Shown here one piece after another: positions 25,842 through 34,700 of a DNA stretch of 64,000 bases. The notes below the pieces were generated by a model. That model saw only the letters and a list, made by a program, of their open reading frames with translations. It was not told the DNA's origin and searched no databases. Both the position numbers and the translations under genes were made by a program. Location: NCBI GenBank assembly GCA_963972525.1, contig CAXAUZ010000008.1, forward strand, positions 98,098 to 162,097, written 5' to 3'. This stretch comes from Salinilacustrithrix sp003476595 (GTDB taxonomy: Bacteria; Actinomycetota; Acidimicrobiia; Acidimicrobiales; Salinilacustritrichaceae). Every line of letters begins with the position of its first letter. The first letter of the stretch is position 1.

Positions 25842-26540
25842 ATGGTCGTCGCGTCCTTCCACCTCGTGCGCCACGCCGGTGCGTTCGGGCCCGCCGCGCG
25901 CCTGCCCCTCGACCGGCGCGCCCTGCGCCGCGTGCCCGGGCTGCGGTTCGGTCGGCTGCTCGGCACCGGCGAGGGCCAGACGATGACCACGTCGGCCGAC
26001 CTGCGCCGCTGGGCTGCCTTCGCCGTGTGGGACGACGTCGCCGACCTGGTCCGGTTCCGGGAGCACCACCCGCTCTCCCGACGGTGGGACCGGGCCGCGG
26101 AGCGCTTCGACGTGCAGCTGCGACCCCTCGGGTCCCGCGGCACGTGGGACGGCGTCGACCCTCTCGCGGGCCAGGACCCGGCGGTCGACCACGACGGTCC
26201 GGTCGCGGTGCTCACCCGCGCCACCGTGCGGTGGCGTCGCCTCCCCGCCTTCCTGCGCGCCGTCCCGCCGGTCGACGCCCACCTCGGCTCGGTGGAGGGG
26301 CTGCTGGCCGCGGCCGGCATCGGCGAGTGGCCGATCGGTCGGCAGGCGACCTTCAGCCTGTGGCGCGACGCGGAGGCCATGCAGCGCTTCTCCTACCGCA
26401 GCGCCGAGCACGTCGAGGTCGTGCGCCGGACACGCGACGAGGACTGGTACGGCGAGGAGCTCTTCGCCCGGTTCGCTCCGGTGGCCTGGACCGGGACGTG
26501 GTCCGGCGAAGGCCCGCTCGGCCCCGCCACCTGGGTGTGA
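25842..26540 (+). CDS. CrtA-like (spheroidene monooxygenase family) protein
   Basis: A 232-residue protein with the layout of spheroidene monooxygenase-like proteins: GLRFGRLLGTGEGQTM, then RRWAAFAVWDDVADLVRF, GPVAVLTRATVRWRRLPAF, GIGEWPIGRQATFSLWRD and FSYRSAEHVEVVRRT. The spacing of these blocks matches the family along its whole length. CrtA adds oxygen to the end of acyclic carotenoids in purple bacteria. The carotenoid genes on both sides support a related role, but many family members in non-phototrophs are uncharacterised. It starts 21 nt from the divergent plsY gene. Confidence 0.78.
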   Translation: MVVASFHLVRHAGAFGPAARLPLDRRALRRVPGLRFGRLLGTGEGQTMTTSADLRRWAAFAVWDDVADLVRFREHHPLSRRWDRAAERFDVQLRPLGSRGTWDGVDPLAGQDPAVDHDGPVAVLTRATVRWRRLPAFLRAVPPVDAHLGSVEGLLAAAGIGEWPIGRQATFSLWRDAEAMQRFSYRSAEHVEVVRRTRDEDWYGEELFARFAPVAWTGTWSGEGPLGPATWV

Positions 26541-26550
26541 CCACCTGCCG

Positions 26551-26556
26551 TACCGT
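26551..26556 (+). promoter_or_regulatory. Probable -10 hexamer of the SH3 lipoprotein gene (leaderless)
   Basis: TACCGT ends 6 nt before the ATG at 26563. Confidence 0.5.
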
Positions 26557-26562
26557 GGGGGC

Positions 26563-27336
26563 ATGCGCCGCGCACTGCTGCTGGGACTGCTCACCGTCGC
26601 CCTGATCGCCGCCGGGTGCGGCGACGACGACGACACGGAGACCTCCACCGACACGTCGGTCCCGACCGAGACGGAGACCGAGACCGAGACGGAGACGGAG
26701 ACGGAGACCGCCGACCCGTCCTCCACCACCGCGGCCCCGACCCCGTCCGAGCTGCCCGGCGAGCGCATCGACATCTTCCCCTACGAAGGTGCCGAGCTCG
26801 CCGTGGTCGGCGTGGCGGCCGACGACGTCCTCAACGTCCGCGCCGCCCCGGGCGTGGCGTACGAGGTCGTCGCCGAGCTCGACCCGCTGGCCGACGGGAT
26901 CATGCCCACCGGGCACAACCGCCAGCTCGAGGACGGCCCGATCTGGGCCGAGGTCGAGGTCGACGGCGAGACCGGCTGGGCCAGCACCGCGTTCCTCGCC
27001 CACCTCGGCGCGGTCCGGGACACGACCAGCGAGCTCTACCCCGACGTGGCCGACCGTCCTCGGGGCGACACGATGCTGCAGCTGGGCGAGCTCGTCGCCG
27101 ACCAGGTCGCCGGCGAGGGCGAACCCGAGCCCGACGTGGTCGTGGTCGACGGCCCCTCCGTGGGCGACCTCGGCGAGATCACGGTCGACGTGGTCGGCTT
27201 CCCCGACGACGCCGTGCTCGGCGAGCGCCTCCACATCTTCGCCGAGCCCGACCCGGGCGGCGAGAGCTTCACGGTGCGCACGGTGGAGTCCACCACGCTG
27301 TGCCGGCGGGGCGTCAGCGACGGCCTGTGCGTGTGA
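26563..27336 (+). CDS. Lipoprotein with bacterial SH3 domain
   Basis: A 257-residue exported protein. The signal peptide ends in the lipobox LIAAGC (Cys20), so it should be lipid-anchored. A spacer with seven to eight Glu-Thr dipeptides (about residues 35-50) follows. Residues about 80-145 form a bacterial SH3 (SH3b) domain: VAADDVLNVRAAPGVAYEVVAELDPLADGI, then WAEVEVDGETGWASTAFLA. SH3b domains often bind wall peptides. The C-terminal part is unknown and carries two cysteines in its last 12 residues. Its end overlaps the convergent crtZ gene by 23 bases. Confidence 0.8.
   Translation: MRRALLLGLLTVALIAAGCGDDDDTETSTDTSVPTETETETETETETETADPSSTTAAPTPSELPGERIDIFPYEGAELAVVGVAADDVLNVRAAPGVAYEVVAELDPLADGIMPTGHNRQLEDGPIWAEVEVDGETGWASTAFLAHLGAVRDTTSELYPDVADRPRGDTMLQLGELVADQVAGEGEPEPDVVVVDGPSVGDLGEITVDVVGFPDDAVLGERLHIFAEPDPGGESFTVRTVESTTLCRRGVSDGLCV
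26668..26709 (+). repeat. Seven-unit hexanucleotide tandem repeat (GAGACS)
   Basis: Seven GAGACG or GAGACC units in a row, coding for Glu-Thr repeats in the linker of the SH3 lipoprotein. A change in unit number would stay in frame and only alter linker length. Confidence 0.85.
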
Positions 27337-27805
27337 GCTGCCGCTCGTCGGCCGCCTCGGCCCGGGCCCGCACCGACGCGGGCACGATGGGCACCAGCAT
27401 CCCGTAGGGCTCACCGCCGAAGCGGTGGTGCAGCGCGTGCGCCTCGGCCAGCCGGTCGAGTGCAGCGTGGCGACCCGGGACCGGCAGCCGCTGGTGGATG
27501 TAGCCGTCGTGGACCAGGGCGTAGGCGAGGCCGTACAGGGTGACGCCGACGGTGACGGGCAGCAGCACGCCGAGGCCGTCGACGTTGAAGCCGGCCGCCA
27601 TCGCGACCATCACGACACCGGCGAAGGCGGCGGGGAACGCGTCGTTGGCCTCGAAGAAGGGCTCACCCTCGGTCCGGCCCGGCCAGCGCCGGTGGTGCGA
27701 GCGGTGGAGCCGGCGGCCGAGGCCGTGCATCACGTAGCGGTGGGCCAGGTAGGTCACCGGCTCCATGACCACGAACGCGGCGACCACGACGGCGAGCGCG
27801 CTCAT
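27314..27805 (-). CDS. crtZ: Beta-carotene 3-hydroxylase
   Basis: A 163-residue membrane di-iron hydroxylase. The four His clusters are all present: HRYVMHG, HRSHHRRWPG, HDGYIHQRLP and HALHHRFGGEPYG. CrtZ adds a hydroxyl at C-3 of a beta ring. It is the last gene of a three-gene operon with two lycopene-cyclase subunits; its ATG overlaps the stop of the cyclase gene (ATGA). This context gives a hydroxylated beta end group (zeaxanthin-like half). Confidence 0.92.
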   Translation of the reverse strand: MSALAVVVAAFVVMEPVTYLAHRYVMHGLGRRLHRSHHRRWPGRTEGEPFFEANDAFPAAFAGVVMVAMAAGFNVDGLGVLLPVTVGVTLYGLAYALVHDGYIHQRLPVPGRHAALDRLAEAHALHHRFGGEPYGMLVPIVPASVRARAEAADERQLTRTGRR

Positions 27806-28143
27806 GCTCGCTCCTCCGGTCGCCAGGGGGCGGGGTCGTCGGGCGTGTCCTGGCGCACCCACAGCAGCAGCACGAGGGTGAGCAGCGAGAACCCGAAGAA
27901 GTAGTCCTCCACGGGGATGTCCCACGGGAAGCGCCACGGGGTCTTCTGCTCCGGGTCGTAGCGCACGATCGGCGCCGACAGCTTGGTGAGCCAGCCGTTG
28001 ACCAGGAACATGAAGAACAGGCTGATGCCCATCGTCCACCAGTACGACGGGCTGCGGAACAGGCCCGTGCGCAGCACGCGCGTCTCGAGGGCGACGACGG
28101 CGACGGCCGACAGGACGGCGGGGATGGCGTACTCGTAGCTCAT
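27802..28143 (-). CDS. Lycopene cyclase domain subunit (second of pair)
   Basis: A 113-residue protein with three membrane helices. It carries the lycopene cyclase block PWRFPWDIPVEDYFFGFSLL at residues 68-87, in which PxDIPxEE-type acidic residues are catalytic in the family. Small subunits of this kind (CrtYc/CrtYd or CrtYe/CrtYf) work as a heterodimer; the partner is the gene 7 nt upstream. Which of the two corresponds to which named subunit I cannot say. Ring type (beta or epsilon) is not visible from sequence; crtZ next door favours beta. Confidence 0.87.
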   Translation of the reverse strand: MSYEYAIPAVLSAVAVVALETRVLRTGLFRSPSYWWTMGISLFFMFLVNGWLTKLSAPIVRYDPEQKTPWRFPWDIPVEDYFFGFSLLTLVLLLWVRQDTPDDPAPWRPEERA

Positions 28144-28150
28144 GGGCCGG

Positions 28151-28462
28151 TCACCGCTTCAGCGTGTGACGGGAGGCTTCGAAGGTCAACAGCGCGCACA
28201 GCGGGATCACGATGAAGAAGGCGACCTCCTCCACCGGGATGTCGCCGGGCAGGCGCCACCCGGTGACCCACCGCTCGTCGAAGGTCCAGTGGCCCCGGGC
28301 GATGGCGATGACGTCCCACGCGATGAAGATGGCGAGCGGGAGCCACATGGCCCGCAGGAGCCGACGGGGTCGGCGGTACACGCGAGCCCGGAAGACGAAC
28401 TCCAGCGGCAGCGTGATCGCCGCGCAGGCGGCCATGATGAGCAGGTACTGGTGGCGGTCCAT
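28151..28462 (-). CDS. Lycopene cyclase domain subunit (first of pair)
   Basis: A 103-residue protein with three membrane helices and the family block WRLPGDIPVEEVAFF at about residues 69-83, here with both Glu residues of PVEE intact. LEFVFRARVYRRPRRLL after helix 1 is also typical. It opens the cyclase-hydroxylase operon. The minus strand has TACCGT 11 nt before the ATG, so the message would have only a short leader. Confidence 0.87.
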   Translation of the reverse strand: MDRHQYLLIMAACAAITLPLEFVFRARVYRRPRRLLRAMWLPLAIFIAWDVIAIARGHWTFDERWVTGWRLPGDIPVEEVAFFIVIPLCALLTFEASRHTLKR

Positions 28463-28514
28463 GGGCGGGCGCGACGGTACCCGCAGGGCTGCAGCGGCTC
28501 CCGTCAGCCGACGA

Positions 28515-29180
28515 TCAGGGGCGGGCGAAGAGCTCCAGCGCAGCGGGGAGCTCGGCCTCGACCACGCCGGGCTGGGACGCGACCTCGGCCAGCCACGGCG
28601 GCCGGTTGACCGCCGAGATGGCGATGGCGGTGTCGAGGCCGGAGAGCGCGCTCGCCTGCCACGCGAACGTGCGGGCGTAGTCGGGCGGTCGCACGTCCAT
28701 GGCCAGCTCCACGAGGGCGACCGGGTCGGGGGTGGAGCCGTCCTGCTCGGGGCGGAACAGCATCGGCGAGGTCGGCCCGGGTCCGCCGCCGTGGAGGCCC
28801 GGCCCGTCGGCGATCACCGCCCCGCGCACGATGCCGGGACGGGCGCCGGCGATGAGCAGCGCGACGTAGCCGCCGAGGCCGCGGCCCACGACGGTGACGC
28901 CCGGGCCGTCCGCGTCCGGCTGCAGCGCGGCGAGGGCCGCGTCGGCGTCCGCCATGAGGATCTCGCAGTAGTAGCCGCCGCCCTTGGGCACGTCCGAGGC
29001 GCCGTGCCCGGTGAGGTCGAGCCCGTGCACGGGTCCGGGCCAGGACGCGACGGCGTCGAGCGAGTCGGGGGTGGTGCGCTCGCCGAGGCCGTGCAGGAGC
29101 AGCAGCGGGCGCCCGGAGCCACCCCGCAGCTCCCACAGGGCGAGGGTGAGGTGGTTGTGGAGGATGTCGGTGCGCTTCAC
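28515..29180 (-). CDS. Alpha/beta hydrolase fold protein lacking the nucleophile
   Basis: A 221-residue alpha/beta hydrolase fold protein. The oxyanion block is LLLLHGLGERT and the strand-4 block is VHGLDLTGHGASD. At the nucleophile elbow, where GxSxG is expected, it reads VVGRGLGGY: the Ser position is Gly. The codons at 28880-28894 (minus strand) are unambiguous. It is therefore probably not a hydrolase of the usual type and may bind ligand or support its neighbour. The GTG start overlaps the stop of an intact hydrolase gene (GTGA), so the two are translated together. Confidence 0.75.
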   Translation of the reverse strand: MKRTDILHNHLTLALWELRGGSGRPLLLLHGLGERTTPDSLDAVASWPGPVHGLDLTGHGASDVPKGGGYYCEILMADADAALAALQPDADGPGVTVVGRGLGGYVALLIAGARPGIVRGAVIADGPGLHGGGPGPTSPMLFRPEQDGSTPDPVALVELAMDVRPPDYARTFAWQASALSGLDTAIAISAVNRPPWLAEVASQPGVVEAELPAALELFARP

Positions 29181-30109
29181 GACCGACCTCCCGGGGTGCC
29201 CAGGTGCTCGAGGACGAGCTCGGCGGTGGCCGCCGGTGCCTCGATGTGGACGAAGTGGCCGACGTCGGGGACCTCGACGGCGCGGGCCTGGCGGGGCAGG
29301 TAGGGCCACACGTCGCCGGTCTTGGTGCCCCAGCCCATCGGCTCGGGCTCGCTGCCGAGGACGACGAGGAACGGGATGGTGATGTCGGGCAGCCGGTAGA
29401 GCGACCACTCCGGCCGCCACGGGCCGAAGCCGCCCATCCGCAGGCTCGGGTCGATCTTCCACCGCCAGCCGTCCTCGTCCCGCCGGGCACCGATGGTGAC
29501 GAGGTACTCCAGCCACTCCTGCGACAAGCGGGGGTTCATCTGCGACCGCCGCTGGGCCAGCTCCTCGATGGTGCCGGGCTTGCGGGAGTTGGTCGCCGAC
29601 CGGCGCCGGTGGTCGAGCCAGCCGGCGAGGTCGTCGGCGAGCAGCTTCGTGCGGTCGTGGTCCTGCACGTCGGGCATCGAGCGGTGGCTCGGCACCCCGT
29701 CGATGTTCACGAGCGAGCTGATGCGGCCGGGCAGCGACGCAGCCAGCTGGCTCATGAGCGACCCGCCCTTGGAGTGCCCGATGACCGGGACCGGGTCCGG
29801 CGTCACCGAGTCGAACACGGCGAGGGCGTCGCGGATGTCGGCCTCCCACTGGTACAGCGGGGCGTGCTCGGAGTCGCCGTGGCCGCGCTGGTCCCAGGAC
29901 ACGACCCGCCAGCCGGCGTCGGCCAGCAGCGGTGCGAACACGTCGTAGGTGCCGGCGAAGTCGAACCCACCGTGGGCCAGGAGCACGGGCGGCGCGTCCT
30001 CGTCGCCCCACTCGTGCACGGCCAGGCTGATGCCCGTGGTGTCGACCCGGCGGTGTCGATCGGGGCGGCGGGCGCCGGGGTACGTGCGGGTCTCGTCGGC
30101 GCTCGTCAC
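29177..30109 (-). CDS. Alpha/beta hydrolase
   Basis: A 310-residue alpha/beta hydrolase with the expected features: HGGFDFAGTYDVF (oxyanion), SWDQRGHGDSE, the nucleophile elbow IGHSKGGSLMSQ with Ser, and a C-terminal DVGHFVHIEAP with the catalytic His. A cap domain rich in Arg lies between (LDHRRRSATNSRKPG). The substrate is unknown. The GTG start has TATGGT 8 nt upstream on the minus strand. The next gene, overlapping by four bases, is a relative without the Ser. Confidence 0.87.
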   Translation of the reverse strand: MTSADETRTYPGARRPDRHRRVDTTGISLAVHEWGDEDAPPVLLAHGGFDFAGTYDVFAPLLADAGWRVVSWDQRGHGDSEHAPLYQWEADIRDALAVFDSVTPDPVPVIGHSKGGSLMSQLAASLPGRISSLVNIDGVPSHRSMPDVQDHDRTKLLADDLAGWLDHRRRSATNSRKPGTIEELAQRRSQMNPRLSQEWLEYLVTIGARRDEDGWRWKIDPSLRMGGFGPWRPEWSLYRLPDITIPFLVVLGSEPEPMGWGTKTGDVWPYLPRQARAVEVPDVGHFVHIEAPAATAELVLEHLGTPGGRS

Positions 30110-30117
30110 AGGTCGTG

Positions 30118-30123
30118 ACCATA
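30118..30123 (-). promoter_or_regulatory. Probable -10 hexamer of the hydrolase pair (leaderless)
   Basis: The minus strand reads TATGGT, ending 8 nt before the GTG at 30109. Confidence 0.45.
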
Positions 30124-30131
30124 CGTGGAAG

Positions 30132-30137
30132 TAGCCT
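30132..30137 (+). promoter_or_regulatory. Probable -10 hexamer of the flippase gene (leaderless)
   Basis: TAGCCT ends 8 nt before the ATG at 30146. It lies downstream of the in-frame GTG at 30125, so it favours the ATG as the real start. Confidence 0.45.
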
Positions 30138-30145
30138 CGCCGGCG

Positions 30146-31465
30146 ATGGTCGCCGACCCTGGCACGACCGGCCGGGCCGGGAAGCATCGCCACCTGCTCG
30201 CCGGGTCGGCCGCCCTCGTCGTGGGCGCGGCCGTGCAGGCCGTGACCGGTGCGGTGTTCTGGCTCGTGGCCGCTCGCATGGACACCACCGACGACGTCGG
30301 CCGCGCCACCGCGCTGTTCACCTCGATCCTCTTCATCGCCTACCTGGCCGGCCTGGGCCTGCAGGTCTCCCTCGCCCGGTTCGCCCCCGGCCGGGACCGG
30401 GAGTCCCACACCGTGTTCTCCTGGGCGGTGCTGGCCACGGCGGTGTCGGCCACGGTCGTGGCCACCGCGTACCTCCTGGCCGTGGACACCGAAGCGACCC
30501 GAGCGCTGACCGACTGGCACCCGGTGCTCGGCCCGGTGCTGTTCGTCGCCGGCGCCATCGGGGCTGCGCTCACGCTCATCGTCGACGTCCGCTGGATGAC
30601 GGTGCGCCGCTGGGTGCTCGTGCTCGTGCGGATCACCGTGGTCGGGGCGCTGCGGTTCCCGCTGCTGTTCCTGGTGCCGGCCGGCAGCCACCACACGGTC
30701 CACCTGTTCGCGGTCGCCGCCCTGCCCCTGATCGTCACCGGCGTGGGCGGCGTGCTGGCCATGCCCCGCATCAGCGGCATGGGCCACCGGCTGTTCCCGC
30801 TGCCCACCTCGGGCGGCGCCGCCATCCGCTACTCCGCGGTCAACTACGTCTCGACGCTGGCCTACCAGGCGCCGCAGTTCGTGCTGCCCGTCATCGTGCT
30901 GCTGTCGGTCGACCCCGACCGCAACGCGGCGTTCTACGTGGCGTGGGGCATCACGAGCATCGTGCTCTACGTGCCGATGGCCATCGGTCAGGCGCTGCTG
31001 GCCGAGGGCGGCAAGGACGGCGCGGAGCTGCGGGGCCAGGTGCGGGTCGTGCTCGTGGGCACGGGCGCCCTCATGGGCCTCGCCGCCGTGGTCGCGTGGG
31101 CGGGGCGGGAGCTGGTCACCGTGGTCTACGGCGCCGACTACGACGACGCAGCACGGATCCTGCCGGCGCTGGTGGTCGCCGGCATCCCGTGGGCGATCAC
31201 GTCGGTGTACCTGACCGAGGCGCGGGTGCTGCACCGACACCTGCCCACGGTGGCGATCACAGGCGTGCTGACGGTGGCGATCCTGGTGCCGGCGCTGGTG
31301 CTGGTGCCCGACGACGGCATCGACGGGGCGACCCGGGCGTTCCTGCTCGGGAACGTGGCCGCCGCCGTCGTGGCCATCGGGTTCCACCGGTTCGGCCGGC
31401 GCCGACGGGTCACCGCCGTGCCGGAGCCGGGGTCGGTCGAAGACGGGTTGGCGCTCCACCCCTGA
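30146..31465 (+). CDS. Polysaccharide flippase-like (Wzx/MOP superfamily) membrane protein
   Basis: A 439-residue protein with about 12 to 14 helices and the MOP/Wzx plan: an opening helix with LLAGSAALVVGAAVQAVTGAVFWLVAARM, then VGRATALFTSILFIAYLAGLGLQVSLARF. The second half repeats it with AIRYSAVNYVSTLAYQAPQFVLPVIV. Such proteins flip lipid-linked sugars or other large amphiphiles across the membrane. No glycan cluster surrounds it, so the cargo is unknown. It is divergent from the hydrolase pair. Confidence 0.78.
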   Translation: MVADPGTTGRAGKHRHLLAGSAALVVGAAVQAVTGAVFWLVAARMDTTDDVGRATALFTSILFIAYLAGLGLQVSLARFAPGRDRESHTVFSWAVLATAVSATVVATAYLLAVDTEATRALTDWHPVLGPVLFVAGAIGAALTLIVDVRWMTVRRWVLVLVRITVVGALRFPLLFLVPAGSHHTVHLFAVAALPLIVTGVGGVLAMPRISGMGHRLFPLPTSGGAAIRYSAVNYVSTLAYQAPQFVLPVIVLLSVDPDRNAAFYVAWGITSIVLYVPMAIGQALLAEGGKDGAELRGQVRVVLVGTGALMGLAAVVAWAGRELVTVVYGADYDDAARILPALVVAGIPWAITSVYLTEARVLHRHLPTVAITGVLTVAILVPALVLVPDDGIDGATRAFLLGNVAAAVVAIGFHRFGRRRRVTAVPEPGSVEDGLALHP

Positions 31466-31506
31466 CGGGGCGGAACGCCACCGGTCCTACGAGGAGGCGA
31501 TCAGCC

Positions 31507-31716
31507 TCACTCGTCGTCCATCTCGTCGCCCTCTTCCTCGAGCTCGTTGCCGAGGTCCTCGGCCTCGTCGCCGGTGCTCTCGCCGAGGTCCTCGGCGTCC
31601 TGTTCGATCTCGTCGGTGTTCACGTCGTCGTCGTCATCCCCGCAGGCTGCTGCTCCGAGCAGGAGGGCGGCGGCGAAGCCGGCACCGAGGGCGCGCTTGG
31701 CAAGTTGGTTCTGCAT
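31507..31716 (-). CDS. Small acidic lipoprotein, function unknown
   Basis: A 69-residue protein with a signal peptide ending in the lipobox LLGAAAC (Cys25). The mature part is almost wholly Asp, Glu, Gly and Leu (CGDDDDDVNTDEIEQDAEDL, then more of the same). I recognise no family. Small acidic lipoproteins like this are often abundant surface proteins in actinobacteria, which is a general remark and not proof. TTACGGAT lies 8-15 nt before the ATG on the minus strand. Confidence 0.7.
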   Translation of the reverse strand: MQNQLAKRALGAGFAAALLLGAAACGDDDDDVNTDEIEQDAEDLGESTGDEAEDLGNELEEEGDEMDDE

Positions 31717-31773
31717 GGTCCGGATCCGTAACCGCGCGCTGCCGGCGCCAGAACCCGGACGGTGACGTCGGTC

Positions 31774-34700
31774 TCAGGTGCGCAGGCGCAACGTCCGGAC
31801 CTCGAACGGGCGCAGCTCGAGGGTGACCCCCTCGGCGGCCAGGTCGACATCGCCGATCGGCCGCTCCAGCAGGTCGCAGGTCGCCGCGGTGAACACCGGC
31901 GCAGCGGCGCGCAGCGTGGTCCGGGCCCGGCCGCCGAAGGCCTCGTGCAGGCGCACGACCAGGTCGCCGGAGCCGTCGTCGGCCGCCTTCACCGCGGTGA
32001 TGACGACGCCGGGGTGGTCGACGGACACGACCGACGGCTGCGGGGACCCCTCGACGAGCCGCACCGGCGCGTTGAGCGCCCACGATTCGGCCAGCACCTC
32101 GGCGAGCCCGTCGGCGTGGGGAAGCAGCGCGTAGGTGAACCGGTGGGCACCGCGGTCCGCGTCGGGGTCCGGGTAGCGCGTGGCGCGCAGCAGCGAGAGC
32201 CGCATCGTCGTGCTGGTGGCGTCGCCCAGGCAGTCGTGGCCGTACTTGGCGTCGTTCAGCAGGGCCACCCCGCACCCGGGCTCGGCGACGTCGGCCCAGA
32301 AGTGGCCGCACACCTCGAACCGGGCGGCATCCCACGAGGTGTTGCGGTGCGTGGGCCGGCGCACGTGGCCGTACTGCACGTCGTAGCGGGCCTCGTCGGC
32401 CCGCAGGTCGAGGGGGAAGGCCACCTTCAGCAGCTTCTCGTCCTCGTGCCAGTCCACCTCGCACTCGATGTCGAGGCGCGCCGATCCGGCCCGGAGCACG
32501 TAGGTCTGGGTGACAGACGACGCGCCGAACCGGCGGCGGACCTGCACGGTGGCCTGCATGGGGCCGTCCTCGCCGACGTCGACCGCGTCGGCATCGGTGA
32601 GCTCCTCGGGCGGCAGGCGCAGCGTGTGCTGGTCGATGTCCCAGGCGTCGTAGGTGTTCGGGTGGTCGGGGAACAGCTGCAGCACGTTGGCCGGCCCGGC
32701 CAGCAGCTCGCGGTCGAGGCGCAGGTCGACCAGGGAGGCGAGCGTGCCGTCGGGCCCGACCACCGCCCGGACGACGCCGTCGTCCAGCACGATCCCGTCG
32801 CGGTCGCGCTCGACGTGAGCCGGGGCGATGCCGGACGGGAGCTCGTGGCTGACCGGTCCCATCCCGTGCGCGGGCGCGTCGACCCACACCTCGCCGTCGC
32901 CGGTGGCGACCACCCCGCGGACGGCGAAGGGCGCCGGGTTGGCCGCCACCACCCCGTTCCGGCCTACGGATGTGCCGTCTGGTGGTGTCGGATGCAGGCC
33001 AGAACGGCTCGGGAGGGCGGTGGCGAGCAGGTCCTCGACCTCGGTGAGCAGCTCGGCGTGGGCCGCCTCGGTGTCGTCGTGCACCCAGGCGATGGAGCTG
33101 CCCGGGATGATGTCGTGGAACTGGTGCAGCAGCAGCACCTTCCACAGCCGCTCGAGGTCGGCGAGCGGGGCGTCGGCGCCGCCGGGCGAACCAGGGGCGG
33201 TCCACAGCTCCAGCTCCCGCAATGCCAGCTCGCCCCGCCGGTTCCCCCACTTGGTGCGGGCCTGGGTGGTGTAGGTGCCGCGGTGCATCTCGAAGTACAG
33301 CTCGCCGCGCCACACCGGCGCGTCCGGGTACTCGTCCCGGGCGGCCTCGAAGAACGCGGCCGGCGACTCGATGGCGAGGCGGGGCAGGCCGTCGATGCCG
33401 GCGCCGTCGGCACCGGTGACCCGCCGGGCGCGCTCGAGCATCTCCCGGGTCGGTCCCCCGCCACCGTCGCCGTGGCCGAACAGGTACATCGACCGGCTGG
33501 AGCCGCCCTTGTCCCGGAAGTTGCGCACGGCGTAGGCCAGCTCGGCGGGCACGACCTCGCCGTTGTAGGTGTCGGCCGGCGGGAAGTGGGTGAAGATGCG
33601 GGTGCCGTCGATGCCCTCCCACCAGAAGGTGTGGTGCGGGAACCGGTTCGTCTGGTTCCACGACAGCTTCTGGGTGAGGAAGAACTCGCAGCCGGCCTGG
33701 GCCATCAGCTGGGGCAGGTTCCCGGCGTAGCCGAACACGTCGGGGATCCACACGATGCGGTTCCCCGGCTCGACGCCCTCGCCGAAGTGGTCGAGGAACC
33801 AGCGGCGACCCCACACCAGCTGGCGGGCCAAGGACTCCCCGGAGGGCAGGTTGGCGTCGGCCTCCACCCACATCGACCCGACCGGCACGAAGCGGCCCTC
33901 GGCCACCTTCTCGGCGATGCGGGCGAACAGCTCGGGCTGCTGCTCCTCGATCCAGGCGTACTGGGCGGCCTGGGAGCAGGCGAAGCGGTACTCGGGGTAC
34001 TCGTCCATCAGCGTGACCGCGGAGGAGAAGGTGCGGGCGCACTTGCGCATGGTCTCGCGCAGGGGCCAGAGCCAGGCCGAGTCGATGTGGGCGTGCCCGA
34101 TCGCGGACATGCGGTGGGCGTGGTCGGTGGCGTCGCGGGCCAGCATCGGCGCCAGGATCCCGCGGGCATCGACGGCCGTCTCGGCGGGTCGAGTGGGGTC
34201 GTAGACATCGACCGCGGCGTCGATGGCCCGGAGCAGCTCGTGGCGGCGCGGGTCGTCGAGGCCGAGCTCGCGCATCAGGCCGCCGAGCACCTGCAGGTCG
34301 AGGTCGAGGTGCCAGACCTCGTCGTTGCGCACGGCCAGCTCGGCCCGGTTCAGGCGGTAGAGCAGCTCGTCCCCGGCGGTGGCCGGGTCGCCGAGGGGCG
34401 TCGGCCGGTAGGACGTGGCCACCACCGGGTTGGCGGCCGCCTCGACCAGCACGTCGATCGTGCCGTCGTCGTCCGCCACCAGGTCGATCGGCACCGCCTG
34501 GTGCATCGGGTGGATGCCCCGGACCGGTCCGCCGCCGGCGGTGCGGAACAGGAGTCCCTCGGACTGGAACCCGGCACCGACGCCGGTGGAGAAGTCGATG
34601 ATCGCCTCGACGGTCTCACCGGCCCACTCGGCCGGCACCCGGCCCTGCAGGCGGAACCACGTCGTGCCCCACGGCTTGCCCCACCGACCGCCGATCTCGA

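Noticed and set aside
30125..31465. GTG at 30125 as start of the flippase
   Set aside because: The TAGCCT hexamer lies between it and ATG 30146, and the extra seven residues are not part of the first helix.
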